A stretch of 64,000 nt of DNA from Prevotella merdae (GTDB lineage: Bacteria; Bacteroidota; Bacteroidia; Bacteroidales; Bacteroidaceae): positions 539,987 to 603,986 of the forward strand of contig NZ_LT985323.1 of assembly GCF_900290275.1 (NCBI RefSeq). Reading direction: 5' to 3'. Made by a program: the position numbers and the translations under genes. Below the pieces are notes generated by a model that saw nothing but the letters and a program-made list of their open reading frames with translations, was not told the origin of the DNA and did no database searches. The number at the start of each line of letters is the position of its first letter. Within the stretch, counting starts at the first letter, position 1. Below, piece after piece: positions 8,288 through 15,623 of the stretch.

Positions 8288-9247
8288 TTACCACCAATAA
8301 TAGTGGTATACAACTTTAGGCTGGCTCTCCACGTATGCCTTTGCCACTGATGCTGCCGCACGTACTGTGGCAATCTGCACCTCCTTCTCGTCCTGCGCCT
8401 TCTGCTTCTCAAGCTGGAACTCACGGTCACTTACAGCCTTGATGCGTGCAGCCATCTCCGTCTGTAGGCTCTTAGCTTCAGCCTGCACCTTTGCTGATGG
8501 CATCACAAGACTCTTAAGTATATTGCTTGCCGTAGCTGCTCCGCTTTCTGTTGGATCAGAACTCCATGCCGAGCGTGCCTGACGGACAATATCAAGATTT
8601 TTCTTCTCGAGCGACGTGCTGCCATACTGTGCTATGAGCGACTGCGCTGTCTGAAAATCCTTGTTTCCCATCGGTATGGCAAAGAGCATGTTCATCGCCT
8701 CGTCATACTTTCCTACTGCGGCAGAAGCCTTGGCGGTCTGGATGATGTTGGCAGCCATACGGTCATAATATTCCGTGATGCGTTGCTTTCCCTTTGCCAC
8801 AGCCTCCTGCAATTGTGGCAGAGCAGGATTCAGCTTTCTCACGGCGGCAGCTATGGCTTGGTCCTCAGAGTCGCCGATACCTTTCGCCTCGGTAGAAAAA
8901 TTAGAATAGAGTGTGCCGTCAAGACCGTCACCTACGTATATGCCTATGCTTACCAACACGGCATTCTTCTGCGGAACGGTCTGAGTCTGCTCGCTTCTCA
9001 ACTTCTGTATATGCCCCGTTATGATGAAACGGTTGTCGAAGCCCGAACCCGACATGCCATTAGCTGTGGCTATCTGATTGAGCTTAGTCTTTAGCATGGC
9101 GGTGGCTTTCGCTTCAAGACCGTCGTTCTCTGGCACTACTGGATTGAGACATATCACTCCGATGGCTTTCGCCGATTGTGCTTTGACGGTTGTGGCAGTG
9201 CCGTAGAATAATGCAGCCAATGCCACCACTAAAATCCTTACCTTCAT
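8288..9247 (-). CDS. exported protein of unknown function, periplasmic
   Basis: 319 aa with a cleavable signal peptide (MKVRILVVALAALFYGTATTVKAQ). The first 120 residues (GVICLNPVVPENDGLEAKATAMLKTKLNQIA...) and the phrase KGIGDSEDQAIAAAVRKL recall periplasmic CsgG/LPP20-like folds that assemble surface structures. From about 150 it is mostly helical, with a TPR-like stretch and a charged coiled-coil tail (residues about 255-300) ending in an aromatic YHYYWW. I cannot name the family. Third gene of the kinase operon, 23 bp after its neighbour. Confidence 0.75.
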   Translation of the reverse strand: MKVRILVVALAALFYGTATTVKAQSAKAIGVICLNPVVPENDGLEAKATAMLKTKLNQIATANGMSGSGFDNRFIITGHIQKLRSEQTQTVPQKNAVLVSIGIYVGDGLDGTLYSNFSTEAKGIGDSEDQAIAAAVRKLNPALPQLQEAVAKGKQRITEYYDRMAANIIQTAKASAAVGKYDEAMNMLFAIPMGNKDFQTAQSLIAQYGSTSLEKKNLDIVRQARSAWSSDPTESGAATASNILKSLVMPSAKVQAEAKSLQTEMAARIKAVSDREFQLEKQKAQDEKEVQIATVRAAASVAKAYVESQPKVVYHYYWW

Positions 9248-9270
9248 GATAATATGTTATAACGTATTTT

Positions 9271-10236
9271 TTATTTTCCGCCAAGCACAACATATGCCTT
9301 GCCGATACCTACTGGTACAGTGGCAACAGACACTCCGAACTGAGAAAGGAAAGATGTGATAGGCTTTATGAAGCCCTCCATATTGATGGCCTTAGGCTTT
9401 CCACCGAATTTGCCCTTGCCGAAAAGCGGGAAGCGAACCTGCTCATAAGACATTCGGTTGCGAGTCTTGCCGTTCTGTGTGAATGAGCCATTCACGGTGT
9501 TCTCGTTCATCCAGTAGTCAATAACTTCGCTCAACTCACCGGTTTCGCCATTCAGAGTAACGTCCGACTCGAAGTTGAGAGGACAGTCGCTGGCAATCTT
9601 GAAGATAACCGAACCTTCGCGTCCATTGGCAATCAAATCATCGAAATGTCTCTGTATGCTTCCGGTAAAATTATCAATGAACCCTAATACAGACTCTTCG
9701 AGCAATGTTGAGATCGGTGCACCAGATGCCGAGCTGCGACCCATCTCACCGCCAATCTGCTTGCTTGTAGCTGCGTCAATGGAAGTAACACGAAACTCCA
9801 CCATATTGCGCGGACCATGAGTGGTGCGTGTGAAAGCTATATTAACAAGGATGTCAGCCTGAGCCACACGCGTAAGCTGATCGAGCTCGTCCTCCACAAT
9901 CTCACCGTCAGCCTTCGATGTAAGAGCCATATCCATCGCACCCTCGTTCTTAAGTTCGTCGAGCGCACTCTGCAAGTTCTTCAACGGATAGCCACGCTCC
10001 TGCATAATGCCACCCATCTTGGTGATAACATTAAGCACATCATCATTAAGAAGAGCCTTTTCATAATCAGGTGTCTTTGGGTCGATACTCTTGACAAAAC
10101 CATTGTTCACACACCAAGCTTTCTCAGGAATAACCATGATAATAGGTTTCATGGCCTTAGGTTGATTGGCTGTGGTCTGAGCAAAGGTTAATACGGCAAA
10201 TAGGAAAGCCACAAAAGACAAAACTATTCTTTTCAT
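9271..10236 (-). CDS. exported protein, DUF6175-like
   Basis: 321 aa with signal peptide MKRIVLSFVAFLFAVLTFAQ. The mature part begins MKPIIMVIPEKAWCVNNGF and continues with a conserved-looking QERGYPLKNLQSALDELKNEGA and ADILVNIAFTRT, features I associate, from memory and with moderate certainty, with Bacteroidota proteins labelled DUF6175. The C-terminus ends in VGIGKAYVVLGGK. Probably periplasmic. Second gene of the operon, 46 bp after the first; expressed with the exported proteins on either side. Confidence 0.76.
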   Translation of the reverse strand: MKRIVLSFVAFLFAVLTFAQTTANQPKAMKPIIMVIPEKAWCVNNGFVKSIDPKTPDYEKALLNDDVLNVITKMGGIMQERGYPLKNLQSALDELKNEGAMDMALTSKADGEIVEDELDQLTRVAQADILVNIAFTRTTHGPRNMVEFRVTSIDAATSKQIGGEMGRSSASGAPISTLLEESVLGFIDNFTGSIQRHFDDLIANGREGSVIFKIASDCPLNFESDVTLNGETGELSEVIDYWMNENTVNGSFTQNGKTRNRMSYEQVRFPLFGKGKFGGKPKAINMEGFIKPITSFLSQFGVSVATVPVGIGKAYVVLGGK

Positions 10237-10282
10237 TATCTATGATTTAATTTGAATTAATAATTACCATTATTATATGGGA

Positions 10283-10777
10283 TTAAAAATAGCTATTGAG
10301 CTTCTTGATGATACCTTCATCTTCCAGAAGCTTACGAAGATTGTCATACATCACAACAACAAAGATTCCGACTTTACGTCCTTTACCCGTCTTTACATTG
10401 TTTTCACCAGTGGGATAACCAGTGTTGACATTCTTCACATACTGAAAGAATTCGCCCTTCTTAAAAAAGGTATCAAAAAACTGCTTGTGTTCTTCGTAAA
10501 CGCTCCTATCAGCAACAAGTGGCGGAATCTTACCTGCTATCTCGTTTCCTTCCACCCCAGTAAAAATACAAGCTGCCACAGCATCCTGCATAGCCATATC
10601 AATAGCCTTATCCGGAGAACTTGCAACACCCCAAGCTTTTAAGAATTTTGTGCCCTGCTGGGCAACACGAACAATCTGTACCTCATAGCTATGCGCCATA
10701 TCAAAATGATAACTCTTGGCATTAAGCGAACTGAAAGCTATGATCATAAACACAAATAAAAATGCGATTCTTTTCAT
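10283..10777 (-). CDS. small exported protein, first gene of the kinase operon
   Basis: 164 aa with signal peptide MKRIAFLFVFMIIAFSSLNA. The mature part contains KAWGVASSPDKAIDMAMQDAVAACIFTGVEG, an amphipathic alpha-helical stretch like the Ala-rich helices of LPP20-type periplasmic proteins, and ends with a beta-like KVGIFVVVMYDNLRKLL. Function unknown. A promoter lies immediately upstream (box at 10817-10824), making this the operon's leading gene. The similar signal and size suggest a shared periplasmic location with the next two gene products. Confidence 0.75.
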   Translation of the reverse strand: MKRIAFLFVFMIIAFSSLNAKSYHFDMAHSYEVQIVRVAQQGTKFLKAWGVASSPDKAIDMAMQDAVAACIFTGVEGNEIAGKIPPLVADRSVYEEHKQFFDTFFKKGEFFQYVKNVNTGYPTGENNVKTGKGRKVGIFVVVMYDNLRKLLEDEGIIKKLNSYF

Positions 10778-10816
10778 GTTATGTTTTATTAATTTTTATT
10801 ATCATTAACTTTTGTG

Positions 10817-10824
10817 CAAAGTTA
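10817..10824 (-). promoter_or_regulatory. -7 box of the eight-gene kinase operon promoter
   Basis: On the minus strand the sequence reads TAACTTTG, an exact TAnnTTTG match. The -33 position (about 10842-10846) reads CTTGTG, a weaker TTTG. Predicted transcript start is about 10810-10813, leaving a leader of some 35 nt before the ATG at 10777. Confidence 0.5.
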
Positions 10825-10903
10825 TTAGATATACATGACCTGCACAAGTCCATAATGGTTCACAAATAGAAATTATACGGACAAGGTAGTCCGTAGAAAC
10901 AAC

Positions 10904-10958
10904 TATGGCGTTAAAGTAATCGTTTCGTCAAAATGAAACAGACTGCTTTAACGCCATA
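10904..10958 (-). terminator. hairpin downstream of the methionine sulfoxide reductase gene
   Basis: A 13-bp perfect stem (10904-10916 with 10946-10958, arm TATGGCGTTAAAG) lies 32 bp after the stop at 10990. The following U-tract is weak (GTTGTTTC), so it may be a weak terminator. It separates this gene from the kinase operon. Confidence 0.55.
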
Positions 10959-10989
10959 TTATTAAATAATGTGTATGTGTAGTTTTTCT

Positions 10990-11466
10990 TCATACCGTGG
11001 CAAGCTTTGCAATAAACGGAGCTATTATTTCAGCTGCCTTTTCGAGATATTCTCTGTCCACGTCGTCGAATGTGGACAGTTCGGTGCTGTCAATGTCTAT
11101 CTCACCTACTACTATGCCTTCTGAAAAGATAGGTACAACAACCTCTGATCTTGACAACGACGAACATGCTATATGACCGGGAAACTCTTCCACATCCTCT
11201 ACCACAATACTGCGACCTTCCTTCCAAGCGGTGCCACAAACACCACGTCCATGCTTTATCCTTGTACACGCTGGAGTGCCCTGGAAAGGTCCGAGAACCA
11301 ACTCATTGCCATCGACAATATAAAAGCCTACCCAGAAATACTCCTTAGGAAAGACCATCTTCATCACCGCAGCACAATTCGACAACACACTTATGGCTTT
11401 GTCTTCTGCATTTGCAAACACCTCTATCTGTGATAGAAGTTCACAATATTTTGACTGTTTATCCAT
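10990..11466 (-). CDS. msrC: GAF-domain free methionine-R-sulfoxide reductase
   Basis: Reduces free L-methionine-R-sulfoxide in the cytosol, part of oxidative-stress repair. The protein has the fRMsr signature GPFQGTPACTRI, GRGVCGTAWKEG, VEDVEEFPGHIACSSLSRSEVVVP, including the three conserved cysteines of the family (ACTR, GVCG, IACS). Length is 158 aa from MDKQSKYCEL. An upstream in-frame ATG at 11484 overlaps a TAnnTTTG promoter box (11484-11491), so the start at 11466 is favoured. Transcribed alone. Confidence 0.93.
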   Translation of the reverse strand: MDKQSKYCELLSQIEVFANAEDKAISVLSNCAAVMKMVFPKEYFWVGFYIVDGNELVLGPFQGTPACTRIKHGRGVCGTAWKEGRSIVVEDVEEFPGHIACSSLSRSEVVVPIFSEGIVVGEIDIDSTELSTFDDVDREYLEKAAEIIAPFIAKLATV

Positions 11467-11483
11467 TTTATAAGAGTTTTCCA

Positions 11484-11491
11484 CAAAAATA
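11484..11491 (-). promoter_or_regulatory. -7 promoter box for msrC-like gene
   Basis: Minus-strand TATTTTTG matches TAnnTTTG. Transcription would start about 11477-11480, giving an 11-14 nt leader to the ATG at 11466. No convincing TTTG was confirmed at -33. Confidence 0.42.
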
Positions 11492-11530
11492 GCAATTTTA
11501 TCTTGTATAAAAGATAAATGATTACAAAAG

Positions 11531-11562
11531 TTTGGAGGTTATCATTTTTAAATGTATCTTCG
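11531..11562 (+). promoter_or_regulatory. promoter for AAA-ATPase/PD-(D/E)XK gene
   Basis: TTTG at 11531-11534, then a 20-bp spacer, then TATCTTCG at 11555-11562, one mismatch from TAnnTTTG. It is correctly oriented for the gene starting at 11604. Confidence 0.5.
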
Positions 11563-11603
11563 CAGATATTAGGCATAAACAAGGCAAATAGGAGGCAACA
11601 GAT

Positions 11604-13181
11604 ATGACAGACAGCATATTTAGAAGACTGCCAGTAGGCATTCAGTCGTTCAAAGTTATCAGAGAGGAAAACTATCTCTACGTGGACAAAAGCGACATTG
11701 TATGGAACATGGTAAACTTGGGGGATAAGTATAACTACTTGAGCCGCCCACGTCGATTCGGCAAGTCTGTGCTTGTCGATACGCTGGAGTCGTACCTTGA
11801 AGGCAGAAAAGACCTGTTTGAAGGACTGAAGATTATGCAATTGGAGAAAGACTGGAAGCAATATCCCGTCATACGTCTTGACATGAGCCGTGGAGGTGCC
11901 AACGAAGATACTCTGCGCTCTTACCTGAACCTGCGCTTTAAGGATTATGAGGAGAAATACAACATTACTCCTGATCCTACAGCCATGCTTGCCGACCGTT
12001 TTCATGCAATTATAGCCACTGCCTATAAGCAGACGGGACTAAGAGTAGCTGTCCTCATAGACGAATACGACTCTCCCCTGCAACATTCATGGAGAACTCC
12101 AGAACACGAGAAATGCACGGGGGTATACCGTGAAGTGTTTGCCATACTTAAGGCTGACGACGAGTACGAACAATTCATTTTCATCACGGGCATCACCAAG
12201 TTCACACAAATCTCTCTTTTCTCGGTCCTCAACAATCTGTCCAACATCAGCTTTATGCCAGAATATGCTGCCATCTGCGGCATCACGGAAGAGGAGATAA
12301 AAGAGAACTTTATGCCTGAACTCAAACAGATGAGCGAAGCAAACAACTGGTCGGTACAGGAGACTCACGACCGACTGAAAGCATATTACGATGGCTATCA
12401 CTTCAGTCGTCGCAACATGGTGGATGTTTACAATCCATACAGTCTCGTCAATGCGTTGAAATCAAAAGAAATAATTAATTTCTGGGCATCATCCGGAGCA
12501 ACATCACTCCTCCCAAAGTTTATTGACAATGCAGAACTTCGTCTCAGCAAATTTGAGAATTGTTCTGTAATGCGCAACACCCTTGAACTGTCTGATGTCT
12601 CTGGAGGCGGTGCCGAACTGTTCCTATATCAGTCAGGGTATCTCACAATAAAGGATAGTGATGAGTTTGGCTATATCTTAGGGTTCCCGAATGAGGAAGT
12701 TAAGCAAGCCCTATATGAAACTGTACTGCCTGCTCTTGCTATGCGTTCAGAAAGCGAAATTCTGTCGCTACAAGCTTGCTTGTACAGATATTTGGGCACT
12801 GGCCTAATAGACGAAGCGATGAAGTCGTTAAAAGCCCTCATCGCTGACGTTCCATACAGCAACAAGAAACTTGCATCTATGGATATGGAGGAACGCTACC
12901 GCCTCATCATCAGCACTATTCTCAATGCTATAGGCTTGAATGTAGAAGTAGAAAAGATGATATCTACTGGTAGAATAGACATGACGGTGAAGACCTCACG
13001 CTATATCTATGTCATCGAACTGAAATTACGCAACAATGGAGGCAAGGAAGCTGCCACAGAGCAAATCCTCAACCGTCAATATATGGAACCTTTCAAGGCT
13101 GACAAGCGCAAAGTAATAGGATTGGGCATCGAACTTGACGAAGAAGGAAAGGGACTTCTGGATTGGAAGAGAACGGAATAA
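11604..13181 (+). CDS. AAA-ATPase-like protein with C-terminal PD-(D/E)XK nuclease domain
   Basis: 525 aa. The N-terminus (RRLPVGIQSFKVIREENYLYVDKS, residues about 6-30) is the start of the AAA-ATPase-like domain (PF09820) found in many copies in Bacteroidota and anaerobic Firmicutes. Its Walker A is the variant RPRRFGKS and Walker B is VLIDEYDSPL. The C-terminal 120 residues form a PDDEXK_9-like domain, with Asp in GRIDMTV and E-x-K in YVIELKLR. Function is unproven; the family is often listed as accessory or selfish DNA. It is a single-gene unit between its own promoter and a terminator. Confidence 0.93.
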   Translation: MTDSIFRRLPVGIQSFKVIREENYLYVDKSDIVWNMVNLGDKYNYLSRPRRFGKSVLVDTLESYLEGRKDLFEGLKIMQLEKDWKQYPVIRLDMSRGGANEDTLRSYLNLRFKDYEEKYNITPDPTAMLADRFHAIIATAYKQTGLRVAVLIDEYDSPLQHSWRTPEHEKCTGVYREVFAILKADDEYEQFIFITGITKFTQISLFSVLNNLSNISFMPEYAAICGITEEEIKENFMPELKQMSEANNWSVQETHDRLKAYYDGYHFSRRNMVDVYNPYSLVNALKSKEIINFWASSGATSLLPKFIDNAELRLSKFENCSVMRNTLELSDVSGGGAELFLYQSGYLTIKDSDEFGYILGFPNEEVKQALYETVLPALAMRSESEILSLQACLYRYLGTGLIDEAMKSLKALIADVPYSNKKLASMDMEERYRLIISTILNAIGLNVEVEKMISTGRIDMTVKTSRYIYVIELKLRNNGGKEAATEQILNRQYMEPFKADKRKVIGLGIELDEEGKGLLDWKRTE

Positions 13182-13208
13182 ACGTTTTTATCTTTTATAA
13201 TGAATAAA

Positions 13209-13256
13209 AATAAGGTGTCGCCTCTGTGCTTTAAGACATAGATGCGACACCTTATT
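13209..13256. terminator. bidirectional intrinsic terminator
   Basis: A 13-bp perfect stem (13209-13221 AATAAGGTGTCGC with 13244-13256) sits between the convergent genes ending at 13181 (+) and 13277 (-). A/T-rich tracts on both sides suit termination in both directions. Confidence 0.8.
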
Positions 13257-13276
13257 ATATATATACTATAATACTG

Positions 13277-13744
13277 TCATTTTGATTGTCTGAACATGAC
13301 AGCAATCTTACACTCTGACTCCACAGCTTGACCGTCTTTATGGGCTGGTGTGAACACAGGCATTGACTTTACAACGCGCAAAGCCTCGTCATTGAAAACT
13401 TCATCGTCAGAGGAGAATATCTCACAATCGGTTATTTTACCATTTGTGCTAACATGAGCATTCACAATAACTTGTCCCTCTTTCTTCATTTTCTTGGCAG
13501 CCTCAGGCATGCGTATATTGTTCTTGATATAAGAGCGCATGGCTTCAAAGCCACCAGGAAATTGAGGTATCTCTGATGGATTGGAGAGCTGAATATTCGA
13601 TACGTTTTCTGTATTTACAGAGTCCGTTTTCTGTTTTTCAATAATAAGTTTCGGCTCGTCAGTTTTCTGTTTTGTTTTTTTGTTGGTGCATGCCCCCAAA
13701 ACAAGGGCAGCACAAACAAAAAGTAATAGCTTATAGCGTTTCAT
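13277..13744 (-). CDS. lipoprotein with TonB C-terminal domain
   Basis: 155 aa. A lipoprotein signal (MKRYKLLLFVCAALVLGAC) replaces the membrane helix of a classical TonB. A short Lys/Thr linker leads to a TonB C-terminal domain: PQFPGGFEAMRSYIKNNI, MPEAAKKMKKEGQVIVNAHV, GKITDCEIFSSDDEVFNDEA and VVKSMPVFTPAHKDG. Known TonB proteins energise SusC-type transporters from the inner membrane; a lipid-anchored version without a helix and Pro-rich spacer cannot do so in the usual way. It starts 11 bp after the protease stop and is the end of that unit. Confidence 0.88.
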   Translation of the reverse strand: MKRYKLLLFVCAALVLGACTNKKTKQKTDEPKLIIEKQKTDSVNTENVSNIQLSNPSEIPQFPGGFEAMRSYIKNNIRMPEAAKKMKKEGQVIVNAHVSTNGKITDCEIFSSDDEVFNDEALRVVKSMPVFTPAHKDGQAVESECKIAVMFRQSK

Positions 13745-13755
13745 TCTACATTGCT

Positions 13756-15456
13756 TTATTTAACAACTTTCTTTCCGTTCACGATAAACACGCCATTACC
13801 AACAGCGTTGATATCGTTGCCAAGGTAAACTCCGTCAATTGAGAATACGCGGTTGTCAACATTCTTGTTGTCATTAACGACACCGGCAATAGCAGTTTCG
13901 CCACCACCCATAAAGTCGAAATCTACACTACCATCGTTATTTTGCTTGATGTTGGTAATAGGCTTTGACATGTGTGTGCCGCCATTGTAAATCACTGCGG
14001 CAGGAACAGAAGAATTGGTAAGCTCATTATTGCCATTGTAGGGATATAGGTCGCCGTATGATGTGTCCTTACCGTTTGCATTACGGTCATTGTCTGCACA
14101 GAACAAGGTGAGACGCTCATGATCGTTCTTCAAGTTTGAATAGTTGCATATAGTATTTACAACATTGTAGCCCCATAACTTTGCGTCATAGTCAACATGT
14201 GTTATCATCAAGCCACTTGATGGCAATTGAGTATCCCACAAACCAACATTATTCTGTCGGTTCTCCAATAAATAATACTCATTAGGTTCTGCGTCATTGT
14301 ATATAACGTATGTATGTCCGTATTCTTCATCTTGGGGCTTTACACCCTTTACAGTAGTCGGCTTGTTAAGAACTGTTGGCTGAAGCCATCCCGCAAACCA
14401 TTTCTCGTATGCAGTGAAATTTGGTGGGCAGAAACTGCCACCATTGTAACTGCCTGTGTCCATTAAGTCCCATAATGACATACCTAAGTTTCCTCCATAA
14501 GCTGTATCATACATGTCGGGATAGCCAAGACAATGGGCAAACTCATGACAGAGTGTACCAATACCTGCACGTGCAGATCCAAGAAGCTCTGGACCACAAG
14601 CGTAGGTATTTACTGCTACTCTATTGCCGTTTGCATCATAGTCGTTGCTTGGATACGAAGTTCCAACTTCACTATTTGAGAGACTCGATTCATGTGGCCA
14701 TATAGTATTGCTGTCGCTACCGTCTGCCTGACCATGTCCTGCAAAAAGCACATAAACTTGGTCAACATAACCGTTACCTGTCCAATCGTAGTCGGCGAAA
14801 TTTACATCAGCATCAGCCATACGCACAGCCTCAAGAATCATTGTTCCACGGCGTATATCTTTACTGTTACCCTGGTCTGCACCATAGTAAGCCACTTTCT
14901 TGCTCAAAGTATACGGACCTACTACGTCGAAGTCAAGCTCAAACTGATTGTTTGACTGATTCAAGAAATAGTCTTTCACAGTTCCTACGAATCCACGACG
15001 TGTGTGTGTCTTTGTCAATGGACCGTTAACATAGCCATTGACAAATTTCTGGTTGTAGCCAAGACCAAACTTTGTATCTTGATATTCAACAAGAATTATA
15101 ATACCCTTCTTCTTACCGATGATTGGTTCTGATGGTTGACCAATACGAGCCGGGGACTTTCTTAATCCTTTACGCTCCGCATTTGCTATCATGCGTAATG
15201 AATCACCACGGAGTTTTATCTGTTTAAAATCAGCTTTCACATAGCGATTGCTACTGTTTTCCATAAGATCATAACAGATGCCATCAGCATCCTTAAAATA
15301 ATGGCAAAACTCATCGCCTTGCAACTGGGCACGCACCCGAGTGCCATCAGCGAGTGTTATGGTGCGCCAAACACCTGGCATAGCCGGCACAGCACTTGCC
15401 GACATCACGCTGCAAGCCATTGCAGCTGAAAGAAATAATTTACTTATAAGCTTCAT
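13756..15456 (-). CDS. M6 family secreted metalloprotease with T9SS-type tail
   Basis: 566 aa. Signal peptide MKLISKLFLSAAMACSVMSASA, then a propeptide-like region and an M6 metallopeptidase domain with the zinc motif HEFAHCLGYPDMYD near residue 304 (two His and Glu, plus the downstream Asp). The last about 60 residues (VFSIDGVYLGND...GVFIVNGKKVVK) look like a type-A T9SS C-terminal sorting domain, so the enzyme is probably exported and held on the cell surface. It lies downstream of the SusCD-lipoprotein operon and 11 bp upstream of a TonB-domain lipoprotein. A role in feeding peptides to SusCD is inference. Confidence 0.92.
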   Translation of the reverse strand: MKLISKLFLSAAMACSVMSASAVPAMPGVWRTITLADGTRVRAQLQGDEFCHYFKDADGICYDLMENSSNRYVKADFKQIKLRGDSLRMIANAERKGLRKSPARIGQPSEPIIGKKKGIIILVEYQDTKFGLGYNQKFVNGYVNGPLTKTHTRRGFVGTVKDYFLNQSNNQFELDFDVVGPYTLSKKVAYYGADQGNSKDIRRGTMILEAVRMADADVNFADYDWTGNGYVDQVYVLFAGHGQADGSDSNTIWPHESSLSNSEVGTSYPSNDYDANGNRVAVNTYACGPELLGSARAGIGTLCHEFAHCLGYPDMYDTAYGGNLGMSLWDLMDTGSYNGGSFCPPNFTAYEKWFAGWLQPTVLNKPTTVKGVKPQDEEYGHTYVIYNDAEPNEYYLLENRQNNVGLWDTQLPSSGLMITHVDYDAKLWGYNVVNTICNYSNLKNDHERLTLFCADNDRNANGKDTSYGDLYPYNGNNELTNSSVPAAVIYNGGTHMSKPITNIKQNNDGSVDFDFMGGGETAIAGVVNDNKNVDNRVFSIDGVYLGNDINAVGNGVFIVNGKKVVK

Positions 15457-15554
15457 AAAATTTTATGGTTAATTTTTTTGTAAAAGATACATTAAAAACA
15501 TAGACAACAAAACAGAATAATTGTTTTAGCAATTTCTTACATAATGGAAATATA

Positions 15555-15617
15555 CTGCCATATACTAAAAAATCTCCAAACAAAAAAATGTCGGGAGATT
15601 TTTTAGTATATGCAGTA
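15555..15617 (-). terminator. strong hairpin after the SusCD-associated lipoprotein gene
   Basis: Arms 15555-15577 and 15594-15617 pair almost perfectly (core ATACTAAAAAATCTCC) and are rich in A/T, so the minus-strand RNA ends the stem in a U-run. It lies 7 bp beyond the lipoprotein stop and about 100 bp before the protease ATG. It should end or attenuate the SusCD transcript before the protease gene. Confidence 0.75.
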
Positions 15618-15623
15618 TATGCA

